NCBI RefSeq assembly: GCF_026016325.1 | Contig: NZ_CP087203.1 | Coordinates: 3,968,001 to 4,032,000 of the forward strand | DNA: 64,000 nt | Direction: 5' to 3' | DNA from: Pseudomonas sp. B21-056 | Lineage (GTDB): Bacteria > Pseudomonadota > Gammaproteobacteria > Pseudomonadales > Pseudomonadaceae | Shown: piece after piece, positions 56,229-64,000 of the stretch | Position numbering within the stretch: the first letter of the stretch is position 1 | Layout of the letters: each line of letters opens with the position of its first letter | The notes under the pieces: generated by a model | What the model was told of the DNA's origin: nothing | The model's database searches: none | Seen by the model: the letters and a program-made list of their open reading frames with translations, nothing else | Made by a program: the position numbers and the translations under genes

Positions 56229-58688
56229 TCAGAACGTGTAATGCGCACCGAAATTGAAACCGAAGTCCTTGGTCAGATTGTCACCTTTGCTGGTGTCCAG
56301 TTCAGCATGGACCTGCCAACGATCACTCAATGTCCAGGAGGCACCCGCGGCCACTTCGAAGCGGGTACCGGAAAGGTCGTTGTTGAACTTGTTATTGTTG
56401 ACTTGAACTTCGTTGTGCTTGGCAAATTCCTGAACCACCGCCGTGCGAATATGCGGTTGCAGTACACTGCCGTCGTCCAGGGTCATGCCTCGCCCCACTG
56501 TCACGCCCACCTTGCCAAGCATGGAACGCGTTGTGTCGGCGTCAGCCTTCAACCCATTGTCCAGGTTGAAATCCTTCCCCTGTACCGTCGCTACTTGCCA
56601 TTGCGTGAACGGCTCCACGTAGTAGCCATCTTTGATGTCGATGTGCTTGCCAAACTCAACGGACGCACTGGCCCCCAGGTTGTTATAGCCACCCTTGGTC
56701 TTGGCTCCATCACTCATCGTCACTTTGGCATCGTTGCGGAAGTGGTTGAGCTTGGCGACGGTATCCAGATAGTAACCGCTGTCACCCAGCCAGGTGCCGT
56801 ACATACCGATAGACGTGCTGTCGATCTCCCCTGAACTGCCACGACTCAAGTCAAGGTTCGACTTGCTGTAGCCGGCGAATGCCCCCAGCAGTACCCGCTC
56901 ACCCGCGATTTCGACCGGGGTATCGACGCCCATGGAAATGCCGTGCTGGTTCTGGCTGTAGCCGTTGCCGTAAGCCTTGTTGGTGATGCTGTATCGGCTG
57001 CCGAAGGAGCGAATCCATCCACCTGTTTGCCCGCCGTTGACACGAAGATCGCCCATTCGGTTGTTCAACAACGCCATCTCTCCGTAAATGACAGTAGGTG
57101 CAGTACCGAAGATGGCGAGGACCGAACGGGTCGGTGTGCTGATGACATCCTTATCGGGTTGCAGGTACCAATCATCGCCGTTCTTCACCAGGCGATAGGT
57201 ATACGCCCCGACGTCCACCCGATCATTGACGAGGTCGTATTGGGCGCCGGAAGCGACACTCTGGACCACCTTGATCGACGCATCGTTGACCGGATCGAGC
57301 CCCGAGCTGGCGACCAACAGTTGATGATTGCCGGTTGCGCTGCCGGTGATATTCAGAAGGTCGCTGATGCCCTGATTGAAATCGGTACCGATCTCGAACC
57401 GGCCACTACCCGACAGGTTGGCCACGTCCAACTGGAAGTATTCCTGATTACCCCCCAATCGAACCGTACCGCCGCTGTTGAGCGTGAGATTGCTCACCGA
57501 CTGGCTGTCGGTCATCTGCCACAGAGCCTGGTTGCTGATGGCGAAATTGGAGACGTTGCTCACCTTTCCGGTCAGGCTGGCACCGTTGTCCAATGTCAGG
57601 CTGGAAACACTGTTGGCAGCGCCTGTCACATCACCGACCATCACGCTCTGGTTGTTGATCGATACGCTGGCAACATCCTGCAGGTTACCCGTGAGCGTGG
57701 ACGCGTTGTTGATCACCACACTGGCGGCGCCCAGCACATTGCCGGTCATACGCGCCTGATTGTTGAGTGTCGCATTGGTGACGTTCTGCATGTCACCGGT
57801 CAACGAGGCCGCATTCTGCAGGGTGACGTTGCCGGAACCGCCAGCATCCACCACGATATTGCCCGTCAGTTGACTGTTGTCGACCAGCAAACCGGCCGTA
57901 GCACCGTTGCGAACCTCAAGCAAGTTACCGTTACCGCCAACCAGGCTGGAACCGTTACGCACTTCAATGTTGGCCACGGTCGGAAAATTCGGCGCGTTGA
58001 TGCCCACGACAATGGCCGAACCGGTGACGCCCTCCACCCTCGTCCCATCCAGCACGATGGAGGTAGGAATGACCGTTGTCGGGCCCGTATCGGTGCCCAC
58101 GGTTATCCCGTTCAGGCCACCTTTGATCGTGCTGCCGCTGGCCGTCAGCGTACTTTCCAGCATACGGATGCCAAAACTGTTGGCGCCCGTGCCCTCAACA
58201 GTGGAGTTCTGGAGGCTCAGCTCACTGAAGCGGTTGCCGGCGATCCCACCCAACAGCCCTCGCACGGTACTGTTGTTACTCAACGTCACCCTGGAGCCGC
58301 CAGCACTGTTGATGTCACGTACGGCAGATATGCCGATGCCCGTGGTACTGGTCACCGTGGAGTTGGCCAGGGTGGCACTGGCATTCGTGAGGAAAATTCC
58401 TTGGCTGATTCCGCCTCCTCCGGCGGAGTTCACCGTCGAGTTGGTCAGGTTGACCACGCCGCCGTTGGTGCTGGCGATGCCGAGCGTCGTGGCGCCCGTG
58501 CCAATCAGTGTCGCTCCGGGTCCAACGCTCCATGTTTCCACTGGGGTATTGGCGTCAATGGTTTCGCTTTGCCCACCGGGAACGACGCCGGCCTGAGCCG
58601 ATAATGGGTTTGTCAGCAACGGTATGCACAACATGACCGACAGACTGAGTGAGGTTCTACGAAAGAGAAATACGGATCTAGACAACAT
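56229..58688 (-). CDS. Type Va autotransporter, beta-helical passenger and outer-membrane barrel
   Basis: An 819-residue autotransporter. Signal peptide at residues 1-33 (LSLSVMLCIPLLTNPLSAQA). Passenger (about 34-500): beta-helix built of imperfect about 20-residue rungs ending in Asn- and Ser-rich turns, such as NNASTLTGNLQDVASVSINN and neighbours. Linker, then C-terminal barrel (about 540-819) ending in the aromatic strand FGFNFGAHYTF with terminal Phe, as expected for BAM recognition. No serine-protease motif and no RGD; probably adhesin or pertactin-like. Divergent from nothing; AT-richer than the genome average here. Confidence 0.9.
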   Translation of the reverse strand: MLSRSVFLFRRTSLSLSVMLCIPLLTNPLSAQAGVVPGGQSETIDANTPVETWSVGPGATLIGTGATTLGIASTNGGVVNLTNSTVNSAGGGGISQGIFLTNASATLANSTVTSTTGIGISAVRDINSAGGSRVTLSNNSTVRGLLGGIAGNRFSELSLQNSTVEGTGANSFGIRMLESTLTASGSTIKGGLNGITVGTDTGPTTVIPTSIVLDGTRVEGVTGSAIVVGINAPNFPTVANIEVRNGSSLVGGNGNLLEVRNGATAGLLVDNSQLTGNIVVDAGGSGNVTLQNAASLTGDMQNVTNATLNNQARMTGNVLGAASVVINNASTLTGNLQDVASVSINNQSVMVGDVTGAANSVSSLTLDNGASLTGKVSNVSNFAISNQALWQMTDSQSVSNLTLNSGGTVRLGGNQEYFQLDVANLSGSGRFEIGTDFNQGISDLLNITGSATGNHQLLVASSGLDPVNDASIKVVQSVASGAQYDLVNDRVDVGAYTYRLVKNGDDWYLQPDKDVISTPTRSVLAIFGTAPTVIYGEMALLNNRMGDLRVNGGQTGGWIRSFGSRYSITNKAYGNGYSQNQHGISMGVDTPVEIAGERVLLGAFAGYSKSNLDLSRGSSGEIDSTSIGMYGTWLGDSGYYLDTVAKLNHFRNDAKVTMSDGAKTKGGYNNLGASASVEFGKHIDIKDGYYVEPFTQWQVATVQGKDFNLDNGLKADADTTRSMLGKVGVTVGRGMTLDDGSVLQPHIRTAVVQEFAKHNEVQVNNNKFNNDLSGTRFEVAAGASWTLSDRWQVHAELDTSKGDNLTKDFGFNFGAHYTF

Positions 58689-58935
58689 AAGTGAGTCCTG
58701 CTCAATGACATTCCGTTAGGAACAAGTCTCCGACTCACAGATATGTCAGAGCCGGAATAAAAAGCGGCCGCCAGACTACGGTTTACCCATCCAGCCTTAT
58801 GTAGGACATATCCGTAAATACGTAGGACTTTTCCTGTTTCGTCGTGAGAGTTCTACAACTGAATGTATGAAAGGCTATTTCAATAGTTAAGGACGACTCA
58901 TACCATCGCCCTTAACTAGTCCATCTGAAGATAAG
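58689..58935. promoter_or_regulatory. Autotransporter upstream region
   Basis: AT-rich 247-base gap. It contains two GTAGGAC copies 21 bases apart (58801-58807 and 58822-58828), about two helical turns, and further on the TAGTTAAGG/CCTTAACTA stem (58884-58918) after the 707-residue gene. Confidence 0.5.
58884..58918 (-). terminator. Stem-loop after the 707-residue gene
   Basis: TAGTTAAGG pairs with CCTTAACTA across 17 bases, 18 bases beyond the stop of the gene ending at 58936. AT-rich and without T tract, so a weak terminator at best. Confidence 0.4.
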
Positions 58936-61059
58936 TTACGGTGTCTCAGGACGTTCCTCGTCGCAATAAACCAGGCTGGAGTTCAGTAGCTGTACCCCAA
59001 CGATAACTTCCGATTCGATACCATTGACCGTATAGGCAATACGCGCGTATCGAACAGCCGGCCGTTGCGTACCGTTTTTTGGCAATTGGATTTCACGGAT
59101 TTTTGCGTAATCCGTCAGCCTGAACTCCAGATCCCCCGTCGCAGGCATCGGCGCCGAAGCAGTGATGAGTGTGTTGGGGATCACAACGCCGCCAGGTGTA
59201 TTGGTCACTCGCCCCTCGAATTCCAGATCGACCGTGGCACCGGTGGGGATATTGGCATCACGCCGGATCCGGATGCGCAGGTTGCGTGGCGCATAGGGGG
59301 GCATGGGGCCATCAGCCACCTGCGGATGATTGAGGCTAGGGCAGTTGATGAGGTTGGCGATCCGTTCCGGTACCAGCGCTCCTGTGCTGCTTCTGAACGC
59401 CGAGATCACAATTTGCGGTGCAGGCAAGTCGATCACGATGGCCGTCACATCGACCTTGGTCGTGACCTGCTGTTTCATCAGGTTACCGCCCGGGTATTCG
59501 ATGGTGATATAGGCCTCCCTGGCGTCCCCCCCTGCTGTAGAGCCGTTCCCCTCCGCCAGGATCGTTGCCCATGGCAGCTCGGTACGGACGGTCGTGTCGC
59601 CCACCCGCACCGGTACCGGCGCCCCCACCTGTTTGCCCTGATAGTAGAATTTGACGATTTCACGTCCGGTCACGGGTCGACTGGCGTCGATCCACACCGG
59701 CCAGTTCATGGTCGCCGCCAGCCCTGCCTGGTCCGGTCCCAAAATGTTTGGAGCAGGTTGCGGAGTACCTGCACCCTGTACCACCACGGGATCAATATTG
59801 GGGTTCTCTGGATCGGGCAGATTAGGCTGCTCAGGTCCGGCGTAGGAGAAGTCGATGACAGCGAACTCGCGGCTCGAAACCGGATTGGGTGAAAGGGTGG
59901 AGCGCTCCAGTTCATACCAGTATTCCAACTCTGTCTCATCCTCCTTGTTGGCATCTCCAAACAACGTTGCCAACGTTGAATAGTCCAATTCGAACCTCAA
60001 GGGTCCAGGGGTGCCGACAGGCGGAACAGTGTCTTCAGGTAAGCCTATTGGTCCGTCTTCTATTGAATAGAGGTAGGGAATGATGCGGTCACCCGGAAGT
60101 GCATTGTCTGGAATATCGATTTCCATAATGACCCGCGTGTCGGGAGGCTCCGTCACCATCGAGAAGTTGATAGGTAATTGACCTCCATTGGTCACCGGGA
60201 TCTTTGGAGGATGGAGTATCGGTGCCGGCGTCCTGACCCGTTGGAACAGCAACGTGATGTTAGAGTTATTGCTGATATTCCCGGGCAGGTCAGTGAGATT
60301 GTAAGAGTAATAATAGGTCCCTTCGTTGAGCGCCTGCAGAAAAGCCAACGGAATATTGATAATACCCGTGGCTGGCACCGGACCTGTAAAAGCGGGGGGT
60401 TCTCCTTGCATCAAGGAAAAAGTCGTCTGAGTTGAAATATAGAAATTGACCTTGTCGTTATCCGCTTCGAACTTTTGATAGGCGTGGGGAATAGTCAGGC
60501 TCAATCCTCCGGCATTGGCCGGATCGCTCAGCCAGGCGTCGTCAACAATGGCAGGGACCGTGGCGCCCAGGGTCAATAGCGTTGGTCTCGTGCCCGTGCC
60601 ATTGCCCGTGCCTGGCTGACGCTGGTAGGGTGCGGTCAAATCAACCAGGACGGGGGTGTAAGTCGAGGTATCAATGTTCCCAGGAAGATCGTAGACAACA
60701 AAAGCAAAATTATAGGCGTTGTACTCACCAGCCGAGTCATATACATCTTCCAGATTCAAGGCATTGGTGTCCAAATCGAACTCTACCGGAAATACCCAAT
60801 CACCTGTGGGCTGATCAGCCTTGAGCTTTGTATCGACCACATACGAGGGATCGCCTGGGACAATATCAACACCTTCTGGAAACACATGGAGTTCTACTAA
60901 GATGCCGCTTTCGGGCCCTTGGTCAACGATGCCCGTCAACCGCACCTTGATACTCCGGTCTTCCTTGAGCTGTTTATAAGTGAGCCGGTCATCCGGTAAT
61001 ATATCGACAATTACCGGCTCTTCAGCAAACACACCACCCGACCTTACCTGCATATTCAT
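58936..61059 (-). CDS. Hypothetical beta-rich protein with Ig-like modules, 707 aa
   Basis: Not recognised as a named family. 707 residues, no signal peptide and no membrane helix. It appears to be built of tandem beta-sandwich modules: recurring YN(F/L) plus DLPGNI turns (VVYDLPGNIDTS near residue 125, NLTDLPGNISNN near 255), many short DxT/TxP turns, and proline-rich linkers (PNLPDPENPNIDP). This suggests repeated Ig- or cadherin-like domains of a surface or tail-fibre-like protein. The start MNMQVRSGG has GGAGT at proper distance. It follows a similar-looking 278-residue gene by 141 bases. Confidence 0.65.
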   Translation of the reverse strand: MNMQVRSGGVFAEEPVIVDILPDDRLTYKQLKEDRSIKVRLTGIVDQGPESGILVELHVFPEGVDIVPGDPSYVVDTKLKADQPTGDWVFPVEFDLDTNALNLEDVYDSAGEYNAYNFAFVVYDLPGNIDTSTYTPVLVDLTAPYQRQPGTGNGTGTRPTLLTLGATVPAIVDDAWLSDPANAGGLSLTIPHAYQKFEADNDKVNFYISTQTTFSLMQGEPPAFTGPVPATGIINIPLAFLQALNEGTYYYSYNLTDLPGNISNNSNITLLFQRVRTPAPILHPPKIPVTNGGQLPINFSMVTEPPDTRVIMEIDIPDNALPGDRIIPYLYSIEDGPIGLPEDTVPPVGTPGPLRFELDYSTLATLFGDANKEDETELEYWYELERSTLSPNPVSSREFAVIDFSYAGPEQPNLPDPENPNIDPVVVQGAGTPQPAPNILGPDQAGLAATMNWPVWIDASRPVTGREIVKFYYQGKQVGAPVPVRVGDTTVRTELPWATILAEGNGSTAGGDAREAYITIEYPGGNLMKQQVTTKVDVTAIVIDLPAPQIVISAFRSSTGALVPERIANLINCPSLNHPQVADGPMPPYAPRNLRIRIRRDANIPTGATVDLEFEGRVTNTPGGVVIPNTLITASAPMPATGDLEFRLTDYAKIREIQLPKNGTQRPAVRYARIAYTVNGIESEVIVGVQLLNSSLVYCDEERPETP

Positions 61060-61200
61060 TTTGATGACTCCACCGATGAGTTAATCATTGAACAATCAAC
61101 GTCATGACCCGATGAAGGACCGCACGATGGCAGGTCACAGGCGCCTGGCATTGATGTCTTGCAACTTTCGCCACTCAATAACGTAATCCGCCTCAGCGGA

Positions 61201-62037
61201 CTACCCCCCTGACACACCACTTGGACCACAAGGAACGGTTTGACCCGGAATAATTCGATCAATCTTTACCAGGCCCAGAGCGGACTTCCCTAATCCGACT
61301 CCATTTCGATAGAGCGTGTAAGTGGCCGTGGCCGACGCATTCCGTTCCATCGGTTTTATATGTTGTTCATATTTATCGCTCTCCAATACAAAATCGAACC
61401 CTTGCCCAGACGAAGCTTCTTCTTGCGTTAATAACTTGGTCAGTCGCAGCGACGTATCCGCGATCGGCGCTGTACCATTCAGGCTGTTGAATCCTTCCCA
61501 ATCCAGTGCGCAGTTGTCGCCCATCTCGAACCGCCCCGGTTGTGCAGGCACATGCACCACTACGCGCTCCCACAACTTTGGCTGGCTATCGCAGTTGAGA
61601 TAGCCCCATAACGTGGCACTCGGAAACGTCGGCGCCTCAAGGTTCTCCGGTGGCGCGCGATTGACAGTGAAACTTTGAGGGATCGATGTGTCCGGGTTGC
61701 CGGTATCTCCGGCAGTGACCCGATACTTCAAGCGAATGATTCCATCACGCTGAAGGTATTGCGGCGGCAAAGTAATGACGGGGGGAGTCTGTACGGGCAC
61801 AGGAAAATAAGTGCTGTAGAAAAGCACTTCCTCCTGATCGCCTGGCTGGAGCACCCAGATTTCCAACAGATCGCTATTGCCGGGTTGAGTCGAAGGGTCC
61901 ACCCACAGGGGAATCAACAGTTTGGCCCCCACTACGGCGGCCTCGGGCGGGAGCATGCCACTTGTGCCGACGCCTTCGACCGTCAAAGGCACTGCCAGAA
62001 CACCGCTACTCCTACTGTTTTTATCTGACCAGGCCAT
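61201..62037 (-). CDS. Hypothetical beta-rich protein, 278 aa
   Basis: Not recognised. 278 residues, no signal peptide. Composition and motif texture resemble the 707-residue neighbour: VDPSTQPGNSDLLEIWVLQPG near residue 45, beta-strand-like YLQRDGIIRLKYRV, and a proline-rich NRAPPENLEAPTFP hinge near residue 127. MAWSDKNSRSSG at 62037 is chosen over an in-frame TTG nine codons up because it has TGGAGA. The pair probably works together, perhaps as surface components; function unknown. Confidence 0.65.
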   Translation of the reverse strand: MAWSDKNSRSSGVLAVPLTVEGVGTSGMLPPEAAVVGAKLLIPLWVDPSTQPGNSDLLEIWVLQPGDQEEVLFYSTYFPVPVQTPPVITLPPQYLQRDGIIRLKYRVTAGDTGNPDTSIPQSFTVNRAPPENLEAPTFPSATLWGYLNCDSQPKLWERVVVHVPAQPGRFEMGDNCALDWEGFNSLNGTAPIADTSLRLTKLLTQEEASSGQGFDFVLESDKYEQHIKPMERNASATATYTLYRNGVGLGKSALGLVKIDRIIPGQTVPCGPSGVSGG

Positions 62038-62106
62038 GCTCCATTCTCCAGACCGAACCTTCAAAGGGCCTGGAGGAATTAGACGTGGATATCCCGGATG
62101 CGCCTA

Positions 62107-62122
62107 CTGTCAGATCTGACAG
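62107..62122. promoter_or_regulatory. Perfect 16-bp palindrome CTGTCAGATCTGACAG
   Basis: Lies between the aruH stop and the 278-residue gene, 70 bases before its start. It has the CTGT-N8-ACAG outline of a LexA box, though the centre is less AT-rich than usual. An operator of the two beta-rich genes is the leading idea. Confidence 0.45.
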
Positions 62123-62147
62123 GTCTTAGGCCCGTTCGTCGGGGCAA

Positions 62148-63338
62148 TCACTCTTGCGACAACTGTTCCAGTGAGTCCGCTGCGCACCGGGTAATCCGAC
62201 GACAGGCTTCTTCGAGTTGCGATTGCCCAAGCACTAAACCGATCCGAATATGCCCCGCCGCACTCGGCCCGAACGCCTCACCCGCCAGCACCGACACGCC
62301 ATACCCATCCAGCAGCCGCTCGGCAAACGCCTGGGCAGCGAGCCCCGTCCGGCGCACGTCCACCATCACGAACATGCCACCGTCAGGCCGAATGGGCGTG
62401 AGCCCCGGGCAGTCATCGAGCATGGCGCACACCAAATCCCGACGCTGGCGATACTCGTCACGCATGTACGTCACTTCAGGCAGCTCCTCCTCCAGCGCAA
62501 CCTGGGCCGCCCGCTGCACAAAGTCCGGCAGGCCGAACAGCATGCACAACGACAGGTTCGCCAGGTGTTCGGCCAGCGGCTCGGGGCCGATGACCCAGCC
62601 GATGCGCCAACCGGTCATGGCGTGGGATTTGGACAGACTGTTGATGGTCGCGGTGCGTTCGGCCATGCCCGGAAGGCCGGCCGGGCTGATGTGCTCGCCT
62701 TCGTACAGCAGGTCGCTGTAGACCTCGTCACTGATCAGCCACAGGTCATACTCCACGCACAGTTGCGCCAGCGCCTGCCAGGTGGGCAATGGCAGGCTGG
62801 CCCCGGAGGGGTTGTTGGGGCTGTTGAGCAGCAGGGCCCGGGTGTGCGGGGTGATCAGGCGGGCCACGTCGGCCGGCTCGACCCGAAACGCATTTTCCGG
62901 GCGTACCGGTACCGGCTGCACTTTCGCCCCGCAGGCGCCGAACACGGCTTCGTAGGTGACGTACATGGGCTCGGCAACGATGACTTCGTCGCCGGGGTTG
63001 AGCAGGCATTGCGCAACCGCGTACACCGCGCACTGTGCGCCCGGCAGTACCGTGACGTGTCCTGCCCCGACCGACTGGCCGCAACGCCGACGATGGCGGC
63101 CCGCGATGCTGGCGCGCAAACCGTGGATGCCGCGAACGTCGGAATAATGGGTATCCCCGGCCCGCAGACTGTCCACGGCGGCGTCGACGATGGCCCGCGG
63201 CGTGTCGAAATCCGGATCGCCCACCGACAGCAACAATACGTCCATGCCCTGCTCACGCATGGCCAGTGCCCGGTCGTGGATCTGCCATGCGGCGGCACCT
63301 TCACCGGTGATGCGTTGGGTCAAGGCTGAATAGCGCAT
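62148..63338 (-). CDS. aruH: AruH-like arginine:pyruvate transaminase
   Basis: A 396-residue class I/II PLP aminotransferase. PLP Lys is in SLSKSHAMTGWR; LLNSPNNPSG and SDEVYSDL are the substrate/PLP-site segments; ARG-type C-terminal SAAGHIRIGLVLG is present. Overall it resembles P. aeruginosa AruH, first enzyme of the arginine transaminase route, which yields 2-ketoarginine. The usual partner aruI and regulators aruRS are not in the window. A general aromatic/aliphatic aminotransferase is the alternative. Confidence 0.85.
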   Translation of the reverse strand: MRYSALTQRITGEGAAAWQIHDRALAMREQGMDVLLLSVGDPDFDTPRAIVDAAVDSLRAGDTHYSDVRGIHGLRASIAGRHRRRCGQSVGAGHVTVLPGAQCAVYAVAQCLLNPGDEVIVAEPMYVTYEAVFGACGAKVQPVPVRPENAFRVEPADVARLITPHTRALLLNSPNNPSGASLPLPTWQALAQLCVEYDLWLISDEVYSDLLYEGEHISPAGLPGMAERTATINSLSKSHAMTGWRIGWVIGPEPLAEHLANLSLCMLFGLPDFVQRAAQVALEEELPEVTYMRDEYRQRRDLVCAMLDDCPGLTPIRPDGGMFVMVDVRRTGLAAQAFAERLLDGYGVSVLAGEAFGPSAAGHIRIGLVLGQSQLEEACRRITRCAADSLEQLSQE

Positions 63339-63380
63339 GTACGGCTCCTGGTTTATGCGGTGTCCAGCCTCAACCCTATC

Positions 63381-64000
63381 TCAAATCACAAACCGCGCCA
63401 CCATCGCATTCAAGCCCACCGCCAGGCGCGACAGTTCGTGGGTCGCATCGCTGGTCTGCTGCGCGCCCGAGGCCGATTGCGTCGCCAGGTCGCGGATATT
63501 CACCAGGTTGCGGTCCACTTCGCGGGACACCTGGGCCTGTTCTTCCGAAGCGCTGGCGATGACCAGGTTGCGTTCGTTGATCTGGTGGATCGACTGGGTG
63601 ATCTGCTCCAGGGCGACGCCGGCGGCGCGGGCCAGTTCCAGGGTGCTCTGGGTCCGCTGGTTGCTCTGCTGCATCGATTGCACCGCCTCGCCGGTGCCGT
63701 TCTGGATGCCGGCGACCATTTTTTCGATTTCCTGGGTCGACTGTGCGGTGCGATGGGCCAGGGCCCGGACTTCATCGGCCACCACGGCGAAACCGCGTCC
63801 GGCCTCGCCCGCGCGAGCCGCTTCGATGGCGGCGTTGAGCGCCAGCAGGTTGGTCTGTTCGGCGATGGCGCGGATCACGTCCAGCACCTTGCCGATGTCG
63901 CGCCCCTGGACGGCCAGGCCCTCGACCATGTTGGCGGTGGCTTGCACGTCGTGGGTCATGGTCTGGATCGCCTCGACGGTTTCCACCACCCGGCTGCGAC
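63381..64000 (-). CDS. Methyl-accepting chemotaxis protein (C-terminal part, N-terminus beyond window)
   Basis: The final about 206 residues of an MCP; the frame is open through position 64000. The signalling tip is visible: [20 protein letters not shown] followed by [20 protein letters not shown], with glutamine/glutamate methylation-type helices before and after. The ligand domain is outside the window. Opposite-strand overlap none; the 42-base gap to aruH has no feature. Confidence 0.93.
   Translation of the reverse strand, partial: RSRVVETVEAIQTMTHDVQATANMVEGLAVQGRDIGKVLDVIRAIAEQTNLLALNAAIEAARAGEAGRGFAVVADEVRALAHRTAQSTQEIEKMVAGIQNGTGEAVQSMQQSNQRTQSTLELARAAGVALEQITQSIHQINERNLVIASASEEQAQVSREVDRNLVNIRDLATQSASGAQQTSDATHELSRLAVGLNAMVARFVI

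Noticed and set aside
56943..58604. 553-codon plus-strand open frame opposite the autotransporter passenger
   Set aside because: Antisense of a repetitive gene; composition is that of a shadow frame.
61056..61262. 68-codon minus-strand open frame between the two beta-rich genes
   Set aside because: No ribosome binding site, overlaps the upstream gene end, and Cys/Pro/Ser-rich composition unlike a real small gene.

Overview
The window is a chromosomal segment of a Pseudomonas, most likely from the P. fluorescens complex. The evidence is high-GC coding sequence, a full bkdR/bkdA1-bkdA2-bkdB-lpdV locus, an hcnABC cyanide operon, iolCEBID with an RpiR-type iolR, an AruH-type arginine:pyruvate transaminase, an OprD-family porin, and dozens of Pseudomonas REP/BIME palindromes between genes. 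No rRNA, tRNA, CRISPR array, prophage or insertion sequence was recognised.

Layout, left to right. 1-7.7 kb: myo-inositol catabolism (iolD cut by the window edge, iolI, iolB, iolE, an iolC kinase-aldolase fusion) with divergent iolR and an IolR-type operator between iolC and iolR. 7.9-11.1 kb: hcnABC on the minus strand. Its leader carries an ANR-like box, a well-spaced -10 and an RsmA/RsmE-type site over the ribosome binding site, but hcnC has a one-base frameshift in an A6 run. 11.2-13.2 kb: an OmpR-type two-component pair. 13.3-15.3 kb: a DUF1652 protein and a PAS-PAS-PAS-LuxR regulator. 15.4-23.6 kb: reductive pyrimidine degradation, with carbamoylase pydC, an NCS1 permease, dihydropyrimidinase, preT-preA dihydropyrimidine dehydrogenase and a RutR-like TetR regulator. 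24.2-31.6 kb: a hexuronate/aldarate cluster (OprD porin, uronate dehydrogenase, UxuL-like lactonase, DctP-Q-M TRAP transporter, mutarotase-like protein). 31.8-33.6 kb: a TauE/SafE exporter divergent from an MBL-fold persulfide-dioxygenase-like hydrolase. 33.6-40.5 kb: branched-chain keto acid dehydrogenase with its Lrp-type regulator, then ilvE. 40.7-48.9 kb: ArsR-type regulator and cytochrome P450, an FKBP, a protealysin-emfourin protease/inhibitor pair, an RcnB-like protein, an MHYT-GGDEF-EAL signalling protein, pncA and a DUF1345 protein. 49-55.5 kb: a two-component system divergent from a MexMN-like RND efflux pair with no outer-membrane gene. 55.6-62.1 kb: a visibly AT-richer accessory block with a 153-aa orphan, a type Va autotransporter and two unrecognised beta-rich proteins. 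62.1-64 kb: aruH and the C-terminal part of a chemoreceptor.

The region is mainly a set of catabolic modules that feed central metabolism (inositol, pyrimidines, uronates, branched-chain amino acids, arginine). It also holds exoproduct, efflux and surface functions. The least explained parts are the 55.6-62.1 kb block, the frameshifted but fully regulated hcn operon, and several uncharacterised operator-like dyads.
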